DNA from: Clostridia bacterium
GTDB taxonomy: Bacteria; Bacillota; Clostridia; Christensenellales; Borkfalkiaceae
Reading direction: 5' to 3'
Assembly (NCBI GenBank): GCA_017463325.1
Contig: JAFTPK010000011.1
Coordinates: 62,001 to 126,000, forward strand
Length of the DNA: 64,000 nt
The notes beneath the pieces were generated by a model that did not search any database, was not told the origin of the DNA, and worked only from the letters and a program-made list of their open reading frames with translations. The translations under genes were made by a program, and so were the position numbers. Shown here in pieces: positions 8,139 to 16,284 of the stretch; within the stretch, counting starts at the first letter, position 1; every line of letters begins with the position of its first letter.

Positions 8139-8181
8139 AAACCTCCTTAAAGCGGCGCAAGCTGTTGACGGGAGGTTTTTT
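8139..8181 (+). terminator. hairpin overlapping the next gene's Shine-Dalgarno
   Basis: AAACCTCC (8139-8146) pairs with GGAGGTTT (8171-8178), followed by Ts to 8181. It can end the nth transcript, but its 3' arm is also the ribosome binding site for the gene starting at 8184, so it could hide that site. Confidence 0.6.
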
Positions 8182-8183
8182 AT

Positions 8184-8405
8184 ATGGAAAAACAAGAAAA
8201 GAATGCGCTGGAAGAGGTGTTCGAGCGGGAATCGCTCGCAGAAAAAAAGATAGCGATCTACGCCCGCCTGCTCACGGATAGCGGTGTGGTGCAAGCGCTT
8301 GAAGAAATTAAAAAGGGGCATGAAAAAAGGCGGGCAACCTTGGCGACGTTTTTAGAAATTGAGGCACCCGTGTCCGAGATGAAAGGGGGAAATGGCAATG
8401 CTTGA
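8184..8405 (+). CDS. small hypothetical helical protein
   Basis: A 73-residue protein, almost wholly charged and helical (EKNALEEVFERESLAEKKIA, then a second helix around 28-60). ATG 8184 follows GGGAGG at 8170-8175. Its last bases overlap the next small gene, so the two are coupled. The pair resembles short coiled-coil proteins seen beside each other in Clostridia, possibly surface- or spore-associated, but I cannot name the family. Confidence 0.6.
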   Translation: MEKQEKNALEEVFERESLAEKKIAIYARLLTDSGVVQALEEIKKGHEKRRATLATFLEIEAPVSEMKGGNGNA

Positions 8406-8607
8406 TAAAAGAGAGATTATGCTTAACGAACGGGATAGCTTAAAGGAGCTTATTCTAACGGAAGGGGAGCTTTTTCGAGCGTATGCCTACGCGGCGCTCA
8501 AAGCTAATAGGAAAGAGATACGGGAATTTTTGCTTGGCGAGCTGAAAAGCATCACGCGCGACTTGGAAAAGCTCAATTCTCTTTCGGCAAATAGCAACGC
8601 TTGTTGA
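8398..8607 (+). CDS. small hypothetical helical protein, coupled to the preceding gene
   Basis: 69 residues from ATG 8398, selected because AGGGGGA at 8384-8390 is seven bases away; ATG 8392 would be too close. The protein is predicted to be two long helices (LDKREIMLNERDSLKELI and GELFRAYAYAALKANRKEIR). It overlaps its upstream neighbour by eight bases and ends at a strong terminator. The layout suggests a two-subunit product. Function unknown. Confidence 0.6.
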   Translation: MLDKREIMLNERDSLKELILTEGELFRAYAYAALKANRKEIREFLLGELKSITRDLEKLNSLSANSNAC

Positions 8608-8627
8608 GAAAAAAACAAAAAAAGATG

Positions 8628-8657
8628 AAAAAATCCGAAATTTTTTCGGATTTTTTC
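8628..8657 (+). terminator. rho-independent terminator
   Basis: AAAAAATCCGAAA (8628-8640), loop TTT, then TTTCGGATTTTTT form a 13-bp stem ending in a U tract. It insulates the small gene pair from mscL. Confidence 0.85.
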
Positions 8658-8667
8658 TTTTCACCCG

Positions 8668-8696
8668 TTGACGAAATGAAAAATATATAGTAAAAT
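8668..8696 (+). promoter_or_regulatory. promoter of mscL
   Basis: TTGACG (8668-8673), 17-base spacer, TAAAAT (8691-8696); then a 5' leader of about 35 bases carrying GGGGG before ATG 8738. Confidence 0.75.
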
Positions 8697-8737
8697 AGAG
8701 ATAACAAAATATATTTATTCGGGGGTACGAAAGAAAA

Positions 8738-9358
8738 ATGGAAAAACAGGTAAAAGGTATCAAGAAATTTTTTGAAGAATTCAAAAAGTTTATCACGCGC
8801 GGCAACGTGCTCGATATGTCCGTCGGTGTTATTGTCGGCGGCGCGTTCACGGGGATTGTCAACGGTTTAAGTAATTACATTTTAAAACCGATCATCAACT
8901 GGTTGCTTGCGCTTTTGATCGGCACGGACGGCTTAGAGGGGGCGATTACTATGCTTTCTCCTGCGTACGGTGCAGACGGCGCGCTCGATCTGGCAGCCTC
9001 GATCTATATCGACTGGGGCGCGTTCATTAGTGCAATTATTAATTTCCTCTTAATCGCGTTCGTTTTGTTTGTGATCGTTAAAACGATCAACGGCTTTGCG
9101 GAAGCAAGAGAAAAGGCCATGGAGGATTTTAAGGGGGAAAAGAAAGAGATCCGCAAGATCAGAAAGGAACAAAAGCTTTCCTATAAAGAGGCGCGCGCAG
9201 TTTACGAAGCGAACGTAAAAGCGGCGTTGGCGGCGAAAGAGGCTGAGGCGGCTTTTGCGGAGGCAAAAGCGGCGGAAGAGGCGCGTATTGCTGAGGAAAA
9301 AGCTACCGCCAACACTCGTTTGTTGGAAGAGATTAGAGATCTTTTGAAAAACAAATAA
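8738..9358 (+). CDS. mscL: large-conductance mechanosensitive channel, long form
   Basis: Membrane safety valve that opens on osmotic downshock. The N-terminal part is typical: amphipathic helix FFEEFKKFITRGNVLDMSVG, then TM1 (about 22-45, VGVIVGGAFTGIVNGL) and TM2 (about 90-115). The protein is 206 residues, against about 130-150 in most MscL. The extra part, roughly residues 122-190, is a Lys/Glu/Ala-rich helix (KEIRKIRKEQK, then repeated AEAAFAEAKAAEEA). The end, RLLEEIRDLLKNK, matches the usual C-terminal bundle helix, so the extension is an insert before it rather than an added tail. Confidence 0.93.
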   Translation: MEKQVKGIKKFFEEFKKFITRGNVLDMSVGVIVGGAFTGIVNGLSNYILKPIINWLLALLIGTDGLEGAITMLSPAYGADGALDLAASIYIDWGAFISAIINFLLIAFVLFVIVKTINGFAEAREKAMEDFKGEKKEIRKIRKEQKLSYKEARAVYEANVKAALAAKEAEAAFAEAKAAEEARIAEEKATANTRLLEEIRDLLKNK

Positions 9359-9362
9359 GGCT

Positions 9363-9821
9363 ATGGGAATTCTTGTCAGTAAAAAATCGCTCGTCGTATC
9401 CATCTTGCATTTTTTGACGGCGGCGTTTACTTTAATCGTCAGCGTGCTTATGCTCGTGCATTTGTTTTCGGGTAACGCCTTGGCGGGGGAAACGACCGAG
9501 GAGAGAGTAGGATTTAGCTTTGCGGCGATCGTCGGGTTTCCCTGTATGCTAATTGCAGCTGCGGGGTATGTGGTGAGCGTGTCTGCATTTGTGTTCAGCG
9601 GAGTGAGGCTGATGGCGCAGGCGCAAGGGGAGCTTCCCTCCAAGCGTTCGTTTTTATTCACCCTCGTGGTCAAATGTATCGCGTTTGCGCTTGGGGTTTT
9701 GGGGACGGTGATGCTGTTCGTGTTCCCGAACGGCGGGCTTTTGGCGACCCTTTCCGTGATCGCGCTCGCGCTGAGCTTTCTTTGCTCGATTTCGGAGGCG
9801 TACGTAAGACGTTGCCCTTGA
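9363..9821 (+). CDS. hypothetical four-TM membrane protein
   Basis: 152 residues with four predicted membrane segments at about 10-33, 52-78, 95-117 and 122-142. The start codon ATG 9363 is four bases after the mscL stop, so it is probably cotranscribed with mscL. The sequence has no motif I recognise, only a short polar loop (GNALAGETTEERV) between TM1 and TM2 and a basic C-terminus. It could be a partner of the channel or simply a neighbour. Confidence 0.7.
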   Translation: MGILVSKKSLVVSILHFLTAAFTLIVSVLMLVHLFSGNALAGETTEERVGFSFAAIVGFPCMLIAAAGYVVSVSAFVFSGVRLMAQAQGELPSKRSFLFTLVVKCIAFALGVLGTVMLFVFPNGGLLATLSVIALALSFLCSISEAYVRRCP

Positions 9822-9850
9822 AAAAGTCTAAGGAAACGGCTAAAAAAGCG

Positions 9851-9879
9851 TTGACTTTTGGCGGCGTTTCGTTTATAAT
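9851..9879 (+). promoter_or_regulatory. promoter of the pheST T-box transcript
   Basis: TTGACT (9851-9856), 17-base spacer, perfect TATAAT (9874-9879). Transcription is expected to begin near 9886. Confidence 0.85.
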
Positions 9880-9885
9880 AATGGA

Positions 9886-10134
9886 TAGTGGAATAAAGGC
9901 AATGAAAAAGTAGGGCTTTTTCAAAAACCGTTTGCAGAGATCGCGATCCTTGGGCTGAAAGATCGCGGACGGGGGAAAAGGTTACCGTTTCGCTTTGGAG
10001 CCGCGCTTGGGAACGAGGAGTAGCAAGCGCCGCGTTTCGCGCGTGACAGCGAAAACAAGCCCGAGATTTTTTCGGGGAAAACAGGTGGTACCGCGATTTT
10101 GACGTCGCCCTGTGCGTAGGGGCGACGTTTTTAT
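9886..10134 (+). promoter_or_regulatory. T-box leader (tRNA-Phe sensing) of pheST
   Basis: A leader of about 250 bases that reads tRNA charging. The T-box proper AGGTGGTACCGCG is at 10083-10095. CAGAGA with CTTGGGCTGAAAG between matching CGCGATC/GATCGCG arms (about 9945-9970) looks like the distal stem I. A TTC (Phe) triplet at 9989-9991, just before GCTTTGGAGC, is the best specifier candidate. The terminator stem ACGTCGCCC (10102-10110) with GGGCGACGT and a following U tract alternates with the antiterminator formed by the T-box. Uncharged tRNA-Phe would allow read-through into pheS. Confidence 0.93.
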
Positions 10135-10162
10135 TTTTTGGAAAACATTCGGAGGAATTATT

Positions 10163-11176
10163 ATGCAGGCAAAAATCGAAAGTCTTCGCGCGTCTATTTT
10201 GGACGCTATGGAGAAAACGGAAACGGGCAGATCGCTTTACGAGCTGAAATTGTCCTTTCAAGCGGAATTAAAGACGATCATGGGTGGCATGAAAGATTTG
10301 CCCAAAGAAGAAAAACCCGCGTTTGGGAAGATCGTCAACGAGTTCAAGCAGTCCATGGAGGCGGCGTTTGAGGCGCGCGCGGCGGTTGTAAAGCAGCTTG
10401 AAATGGAAAAAAAGTATGCCGCGGAGCGCATTGATATTTCTATGCCGGGGCGGAAATATAAGTCGGGCGCGTTGCACCCTATCACCCTCGTCAAAAAGGA
10501 GCTGATCGACGTCTTTTCGGGCATGGGTTTCAAGGTGTTTGAGGGACCTGAAATTGAAACGGATTATTACAATTTCACCGCGCTCAATACCCCTAAGGAT
10601 CACCCCGCGCGGGATATGCAGGATACTTTCTATTTGGCGGAAAATCTGCTTTTGAGAACGCAGACCTCCGCAGGGCAAATTCGCGTCATGGAAGCGGAAA
10701 ATCCGCCCATTAAAATTCTTTCCCCGGGTAGAGTTTTCCGTTCGGACGACGACGCTACCCATTCGCCCATGTTCCATCAAATGGAGGGGCTTGTGGTGGA
10801 TAAAGGGATCACTCTTTGCGATTTGCAGGGTATGCTTGGAGAATTCGCGAAAAGAATGTTCAATGAAAGGACAAAGGTGCGCTTGCGCCCCTCCTTCTTC
10901 CCGTTCACCGAACCGAGCGTAGAGGTGGATTTGAGTTGCAGCGAATGTGGCGGCAAGGGTTGCCGTCTTTGCAAGGGCACGGGCTGGATCGAAGTGCTTG
11001 GCGCGGGTATGGTGAATAGACACGTGCTGGAAAACTGTGGCGTAGACCCTGACGAGTATACGGGCTTTGCGTTCGGTATGGGGGTAGAGCGTATCGCTAT
11101 GCTCAAATACGGCGTGAATAATATCAAGACGCTCTTTGAAAACGACGTGCGTTTCTTGGAACAGTTCGAGGACTAA
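10163..11176 (+). CDS. pheS: phenylalanyl-tRNA synthetase alpha subunit
   Basis: Catalytic subunit of the alpha2-beta2 class II synthetase. ATG 10163 has GGAGG at 10151-10155; the frame open upstream runs through the T-box terminator and is not used. 337 residues. Features: N-terminal coiled-coil arm (about 1-85), class II motif 2 region [21 protein letters not shown] near 190-210, and motif 3 [18 protein letters not shown] near 300-317. A Cys-rich segment [17 protein letters not shown] (about 258-274) is the zinc-like knuckle seen in many bacterial PheS. pheT follows with a 13-base gap. Confidence 0.96.
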   Translation: MQAKIESLRASILDAMEKTETGRSLYELKLSFQAELKTIMGGMKDLPKEEKPAFGKIVNEFKQSMEAAFEARAAVVKQLEMEKKYAAERIDISMPGRKYKSGALHPITLVKKELIDVFSGMGFKVFEGPEIETDYYNFTALNTPKDHPARDMQDTFYLAENLLLRTQTSAGQIRVMEAENPPIKILSPGRVFRSDDDATHSPMFHQMEGLVVDKGITLCDLQGMLGEFAKRMFNERTKVRLRPSFFPFTEPSVEVDLSCSECGGKGCRLCKGTGWIEVLGAGMVNRHVLENCGVDPDEYTGFAFGMGVERIAMLKYGVNNIKTLFENDVRFLEQFED

Positions 11177-11189
11177 GGAGGAGAGAAAA

Positions 11190-13628
11190 ATGAAAGCACC
11201 TTTCAGTTGGTTAAAAGATTACGTTGACATTGATATTTCCGCACAGGAGCTTGCGGAGAAACTCTTTTCCTGCGGCTTTGAAGTGGAAGAGCTGACCTAT
11301 CTTGGCGAAAAAGTCAATAAAGTAGTGGTTGGGGAGGTCAAGGCGCTTACGCCGCATCCCGACAGCGACCATATGCAAATTTGCGTCGTGGATTGCGGCG
11401 ATACGTACGGCAGAGAATTGCAAATCGTGACGGGCGCGTCCAACGTGTACGTGGGTATGAAAACTCCCTGCGCCCTCGACGGCTCTACGGTGGTGGAGAG
11501 CGACGAACGTGCGCTGGAAAAAAATCCCGACGGGATCAAGAAAATTAAAAAAGGCAAGCTTCGCGGCGTGGAATCGTTCGGTATGCTTTGCTCGGGCGAG
11601 GAGCTTGGAATTAACGACGATTTCTATGCGGGCGCGGACGTGGACGGACTGCTTGATCTTGCAAAAGACGCACCCGTGGGCGAGGATATTCGTAAAATCG
11701 TGGGGTTGGACGACTGGATCTTCGATATTGCGGTGACGGCAAACCGCCCCGACTGTCAATGTATCGTCGGCATTGCCCGCGAGGTGGCGGCGGTGCTTGG
11801 CAAACCCTTTAAAGCGCCTGCCGTGGACTATACGGCAAATAAGACGACGGCAAAAAAGGTAGGGGTGACGGTACTTGCGCCCGAGCTTTGTCCGCGCTAC
11901 GTGGGGCACTATGTGGAGAACGTAAAGGGGGGTGAAACGCCCGCTTGGATGAGAAAGCGGCTTGCGCTTTCGGGGCTTCGCTCCATTTCGCCGATCGTCG
12001 ATATTACGAATTTTGTACTGCTCGAACTCGGGCAGCCCATGCACGCGTTTGACGCGGACGAGCTTGCGGGTAGAGAAATTATCGTTCGCCGAGCAAACGA
12101 CGGGGAAAAGATTATCACCCTTGACGAGAAAGAGTTTACTTTAACGAAAGAAAACCTTGTGATTTGCGATGGAGAAAAGCCTGTTGCGCTTGCGGGGGTG
12201 ATGGGCGGCTTGAATAGCGGGATCAAGGAAAGCACGAAAAACGTGTATTTCGAGGCGGCAAAATTTGCGCGCGATAACGTGCGTAAAACCTCCCGTGCGC
12301 TTGGTCAGTCCTCCGACTCCTCTTCCCGTTTTGAAAAGGGGGTAGACGCGTATACCAACGGCGTAGGTATGGCGCGCGCACTTCATTTGATCGAGGAGCT
12401 TGGCGTTGGCACGGTAACGGACGACTGCCAAGACGTTTGCGCGGTCGATCTTACTCCTCGCAAAATGACGGCGAGTTTGAAAAAGATCAACGCGCTGCTG
12501 GGGATCGAGGTGCCTAAGGACGAAGTATATTCTATCCTCACGCGGCTTAATTTCAAGCCCGAGCTTGACGGCGACGAGCTGACGGTGGAGATCCCCGGGT
12601 ATCGTGACGACGTGGACAATTATCCCGACCTTGCAGAGGAGATTATTCGTATGTACGGGTACGAGCATATCGTTCCCACTTTCCTTGAAAAGGCGAGCGT
12701 TACAGGCGGCGGCTTAAACGAAGCGCAGAAAAAAGAACTGCATTTAAAAAATCTGTTAAAGACGCAAGGCTTTTACGAGGCGTATAATTATTCTTTCTAT
12801 TCCCCCAAGGATTTTGATTTAATGAAAATCCCTGAGGGCGGCGCGGAGAGAGATGCCGTACAAATTCTTAACCCGATCAGCGAGGAATTGTCCGTTATGC
12901 GTACCTTCCTTGCGCCCTCTATGCTCATGAATGCGGTGCGGAATATCCGTCGCGGCAATGACGAAGGGCGGGAGTTCGAGGTGGCGAACGTTTATCTTGC
13001 GAAGAATACGGCGGCTGGCGAACAGCCCGAGGAACGCAAGCATCTTGTGATGAGCGTTTGGGGGGCGAAATGCGATTTCTTTGATATGAAAGGCGCGGTG
13101 GAGGCGATCGCGGAAAAATTCCACGTAGATTTTTCCTACGAGCGCGCGGAAAAGCCTTACCTGCACCCCGGGGTTTCGGCAAAGGTTCTCTATGAGAAAA
13201 CGGAGGTGGGTTCGTTCGGTGAACTCGACCCTGCTATTGCCCTTTCCCTTGGACTTGATAAAAAAGTCTACCTTTGCGAGCTTGATCTTTGCGCTCTGGA
13301 AGAGGGCATGGACGACGGCGTTAGATATCAAAATCTGCCGAAATTCCCTGCGGTCAAACGCGACCTTGCGCTGATCGTGGACGAAAAGCTTACCTGCGGT
13401 GAAATTGAGGAGGTGCTTATGCACTCCTGTAAATACGTGACGGCTGCAAAGCTGTTCGACGTGTATCGCGGCGGTCAGGTGCCCGAGGGGAAAAAGAGCA
13501 TGGCGTTTACGCTGACGTTCACTCCCGATCAAAACGCAGAAAAGGCGTTCACGCCCGAAACGCTTGACGGGTTTGTGAAAAAGATCCTCGGCAATTTGAA
13601 ATTTAAACTGGGGGTAGAGCTTCGGTAA
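11190..13628 (+). CDS. pheT: phenylalanyl-tRNA synthetase beta subunit
   Basis: 812 residues from ATG 11190, which follows AGGAGGAGAG. Domain order fits the family: tRNA-binding OB fold with HPDSDHMQICVVDCG near 45-60, B3/4 editing region with TNRPDC and IVDITNFVLLELGQPMHAFD near 190-285, B5 fold (MTASLKKINALLGIEV), catalytic-like core with YNYSFY, and the C-terminal FDX-ACB anticodon-binding domain (FPAVKRDLALIVDE). Its stop TAA shares its final A with the truB ATG, so translation is probably coupled. Confidence 0.96.
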   Translation: MKAPFSWLKDYVDIDISAQELAEKLFSCGFEVEELTYLGEKVNKVVVGEVKALTPHPDSDHMQICVVDCGDTYGRELQIVTGASNVYVGMKTPCALDGSTVVESDERALEKNPDGIKKIKKGKLRGVESFGMLCSGEELGINDDFYAGADVDGLLDLAKDAPVGEDIRKIVGLDDWIFDIAVTANRPDCQCIVGIAREVAAVLGKPFKAPAVDYTANKTTAKKVGVTVLAPELCPRYVGHYVENVKGGETPAWMRKRLALSGLRSISPIVDITNFVLLELGQPMHAFDADELAGREIIVRRANDGEKIITLDEKEFTLTKENLVICDGEKPVALAGVMGGLNSGIKESTKNVYFEAAKFARDNVRKTSRALGQSSDSSSRFEKGVDAYTNGVGMARALHLIEELGVGTVTDDCQDVCAVDLTPRKMTASLKKINALLGIEVPKDEVYSILTRLNFKPELDGDELTVEIPGYRDDVDNYPDLAEEIIRMYGYEHIVPTFLEKASVTGGGLNEAQKKELHLKNLLKTQGFYEAYNYSFYSPKDFDLMKIPEGGAERDAVQILNPISEELSVMRTFLAPSMLMNAVRNIRRGNDEGREFEVANVYLAKNTAAGEQPEERKHLVMSVWGAKCDFFDMKGAVEAIAEKFHVDFSYERAEKPYLHPGVSAKVLYEKTEVGSFGELDPAIALSLGLDKKVYLCELDLCALEEGMDDGVRYQNLPKFPAVKRDLALIVDEKLTCGEIEEVLMHSCKYVTAAKLFDVYRGGQVPEGKKSMAFTLTFTPDQNAEKAFTPETLDGFVKKILGNLKFKLGVELR

Positions 13629-14518
13629 TGAAAAAGCAACCGAAAATCAAAACCCTTGGATTTTTCTGTGTTGATAAGCCGTCGGGGCTAACCTCCTCGA
13701 CGGTAGTGAATAAGCTGAAATGGCTGTGCGGTCTTCCTGCGGGACATATGGGCACGCTCGACCCGTTGGCAAGCGGCGTTTTGCCTGTCGGCATAGGCAA
13801 CGCTACCCGTCTTTTTAATTATTTTTTGGAAAAGAGAAAGACCTATCTTGCCGAATTTACGTTTGGGGTGGAGTCGGATACGCTCGATAGCACGGGAGAG
13901 CTAATTTACGGGGGGCAGGTACCGAGCGAACGGGAAATCGAGGGGGTATTGAACGCCCTTTGCGGCGAGGTGATGCAGTTGCCGCCCAAGTACAGCGCGA
14001 AGAGCGTGAACGGCAGGCGCGGCTATGAGTTGGCGCGCGCGGGCGTGGAGTTCACCTTGCAGCCTAAAAAGGTGAATATTTACGCAATGAAACTGCTCGG
14101 AAAAGGGGAAACGGAGAATTCCTTCCGCTTTGAGATTGAGTGCGGCGGCGGAACGTATATCCGTTCGATTGCGCGGGACATGGCGGAGCTTTTAGGCACG
14201 AAAGCGGTGATGAGCGGATTAAGACGCACTCAAAGCGGCGCGTTTGAGATTGATCGCGCTATTCCGTTTGAGTGGTTTTTGCGAGAGGAGATTACGCCTG
14301 AGGAGTTGGAGGAGAAAATCATTCCAACGGAAAGCGTTTTGCCTTTCAAACGGCTTACGGTGACGGAAAAAGAGGAGGCGCGGCTGTTGTTTGGACAAAC
14401 GGTGCCGCTCGGCGTGAAAGACGGCACCTATCAATTTCACCTTTCAGACGGCAGCTTTTACGGCTTGGCTGAGGTGAAAGGGGGAAAAGGAAAACTGACG
14501 ACGAAACTTTGTTTATGA
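13628..14518 (+). CDS. truB: tRNA pseudouridine(55) synthase
   Basis: Makes pseudouridine 55 in the T-loop of tRNAs. 296 residues. VDKPSGLTSSTVV at 15-27 and HMGTLDPLASGVLPVGIG at 41-58, with the catalytic Asp in GTLDPLASG, identify it; YLAEFTFG and GGTYIRSIARDM are also conserved. The C-terminal PUA-like part is short. It overlaps ribF, the usual partner gene, by four bases. Confidence 0.95.
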   Translation: MKKQPKIKTLGFFCVDKPSGLTSSTVVNKLKWLCGLPAGHMGTLDPLASGVLPVGIGNATRLFNYFLEKRKTYLAEFTFGVESDTLDSTGELIYGGQVPSEREIEGVLNALCGEVMQLPPKYSAKSVNGRRGYELARAGVEFTLQPKKVNIYAMKLLGKGETENSFRFEIECGGGTYIRSIARDMAELLGTKAVMSGLRRTQSGAFEIDRAIPFEWFLREEITPEELEEKIIPTESVLPFKRLTVTEKEEARLLFGQTVPLGVKDGTYQFHLSDGSFYGLAEVKGGKGKLTTKLCL

Positions 14519-15372
14519 AAACGATCGTATTGACGGAAAAAGAGAATAGAGAGGGGAGCGTTCTTTTACTTGGCGGGTTTGACGGCGTGCACGTAGGGCA
14601 CCGCCGTTTGTTGACGCGCGCTCTTTCTTTATCGCGCCCCGTCGGGTTTATGACCATTCTCGGCGGTAAGGGCGACGTCCTGTTTACGGCAACGGAGCGG
14701 GCGCAGATCTTTGCGCGGCTTGGCGCGGATTTCGTATTTGAAACCCGTTTTGAGGAGATCAAAGACGTTGGCGCGGAGGAATTTCTCGCGCTGTTAGAGG
14801 AAAAATTTTCGCCTGCTGCGTACGTTTGCGGCGACGATTTTCGCTTTGGAAAAGGGGCAAGCGGCGACGTCCACACCCTCCAAGAAAGGGCGGGGAGGTC
14901 TACGTTTGTGGAGGAGCTTTTAAAAATCGACGGTGAAAAGGTGAGCGCGACTAAGATCAAAGCCTTGCTGTCGGCGGGAAAAGTGGAGGCGGCGAACGCT
15001 CTTTTGTGTGGCGACTTTTTTTTGACGGGCAAGGTGGAAAGCGGTCGAAAGGTCGGCAGAACGATCGGCTTTCCGACGGCGAATATTCGTTATCCCAAGG
15101 AAAAATTCCCCATAAAACAGGGGGTGTATCGAACGGAGGTAACGACCTGCGGTGTGGCTTATCGCGGCATTACCAACTTCGGCGGGCGGCCGACGTTCGG
15201 CAACGACGAGGTGTGGACGGAAACCTGTCTTTTAGGGTTTTCGGGCGATTTGTACGGAAAGACGCTCACCGTCGTTTTCAAGGAATATCTGCGCGATATT
15301 AAGAAATTTGACGGGGCGGAGCAGTTAAAAAAACAACTTACGGAGGATATGGAATATGTCGCAAACCATTAA
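14515..15372 (+). CDS. ribF: bifunctional riboflavin kinase/FMN adenylyltransferase
   Basis: Converts riboflavin to FMN and FAD. ATG 14515 is used, with truB's reading frame as the leader. 285 residues, slightly short of the usual 300-315. The adenylyltransferase domain shows GGFDGVHVGHRRLL at about 14-27 and GDDFRFGKGASG near 105-116, ending with SATKIKALLSAG. The kinase domain has GRTIGFPTANI near 182-192 and the acidic EVWTETCLLGF stretch holding the catalytic Glu. The last 17 bases overlap the endonuclease IV gene. Confidence 0.94.
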   Translation: MKTIVLTEKENREGSVLLLGGFDGVHVGHRRLLTRALSLSRPVGFMTILGGKGDVLFTATERAQIFARLGADFVFETRFEEIKDVGAEEFLALLEEKFSPAAYVCGDDFRFGKGASGDVHTLQERAGRSTFVEELLKIDGEKVSATKIKALLSAGKVEAANALLCGDFFLTGKVESGRKVGRTIGFPTANIRYPKEKFPIKQGVYRTEVTTCGVAYRGITNFGGRPTFGNDEVWTETCLLGFSGDLYGKTLTVVFKEYLRDIKKFDGAEQLKKQLTEDMEYVANH

Positions 15373-16210
15373 ATTCGGGCCGAGCGGGGCGTGTGAGGAA
15401 TTTCACGCAAGCGGATGTACGCATACCGAACAGGCGGCGGCGTTTGTGAAAGGGCGCGGGTTGGATTGCTTTGAGTATTCGTTTGGGCGCGGCGTGCGTA
15501 TGAGCGAGGAAAAGGCGATTTCCATTGCCGCGGCGTTTGAAAAAGAGGGGGTGGAAATTTCGGCGCACGCGCCCTATTTTATTAATTTTGCCAACCCCGA
15601 CGACGAAATGGCGGCAAAATCCTACGGCTACGTGTTGGATACGGCGAAAGCGTGTAAGCTCATGGGCGGCAAGCGGGTAGTGTTTCACCCTGCGGCGCAG
15701 GGCAAAGCGGAGCGAGCGGCGGCGGTAGAGCTTACAAAGGAACGCTTGAAAATTTTACGTGACTACTTGTATTTGAACGATCTTTCGGATATGCTCGTGT
15801 GTCCTGAAACCATGGGCAAGCTTGCTCAAATCGGCACGGTAGAAGAGGTGACGGCGTTTTGCGAGATCGACCCGATCTTCACCCCTTGCGTGGATTTTGG
15901 GCATATCAACGCGCGGGAGGGCGGCTCTTTAAAAACGCGTGAGGATTATAAATCGCGCCTCGAATATATGATCGAGCGGTTGGGCTACGAACGAATGGTG
16001 AATTTCCATATCCATTTTTCCAAGATTATGTATTCGGCGAAAGGGGAGATCAAACATCTTACCTTTGAGGACGAGGTGTACGGCCCTGACTTCGAGCCGC
16101 TTGCAGCGGCGCTCAAAGACCTTGCGTTAAAGCCGTATATCGTGAGCGAATCGGCGGGAACGCAGACGCGGGACGCGGCTGAGATGAAAAAAATCTATTA
16201 CGGACTTTGA
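15356..16210 (+). CDS. nfo: endonuclease IV (AP endonuclease family 2)
   Basis: A 284-residue TIM-barrel metalloenzyme that cleaves DNA at abasic sites. Candidate trinuclear zinc ligands are in order: His in SAHAPYF near 69, His in VFHPAA near 109, Glu in VCPETMG near 146, Asp and His in CVDFGHIN near 180-183, His in NFHIHFSK near 217 and Glu in IVSESAG near 262. Together with nth upstream in the window it covers oxidative base repair. The barrel fold is shared with sugar isomerases, but the ligand spacing fits Nfo. Confidence 0.88.
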   Translation: MSQTIKFGPSGACEEFHASGCTHTEQAAAFVKGRGLDCFEYSFGRGVRMSEEKAISIAAAFEKEGVEISAHAPYFINFANPDDEMAAKSYGYVLDTAKACKLMGGKRVVFHPAAQGKAERAAAVELTKERLKILRDYLYLNDLSDMLVCPETMGKLAQIGTVEEVTAFCEIDPIFTPCVDFGHINAREGGSLKTREDYKSRLEYMIERLGYERMVNFHIHFSKIMYSAKGEIKHLTFEDEVYGPDFEPLAAALKDLALKPYIVSESAGTQTRDAAEMKKIYYGL

Positions 16211-16238
16211 TTTTTGGGAGGAAATGCGCGCCGTATAG

Positions 16239-16267
16239 TTGACGAAAGGGAAAATTTTTGATAAAAT
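16239..16267 (+). promoter_or_regulatory. promoter of pepP-efp
   Basis: TTGACG (16239-16244), 17-base spacer, TAAAAT (16262-16267), directly upstream of the GAAGGTG site and ATG 16285. Confidence 0.8.
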
Positions 16268-16284
16268 AGTAAAGAAGGTGACTT

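Noticed and set aside
9050..10261. 403-codon open frame on the minus strand
   Set aside because: It runs antisense to mscL, the next membrane protein and the pheST T-box, without a ribosome binding site or recognisable domains; GC-biased codon use on the plus strand explains the openness.
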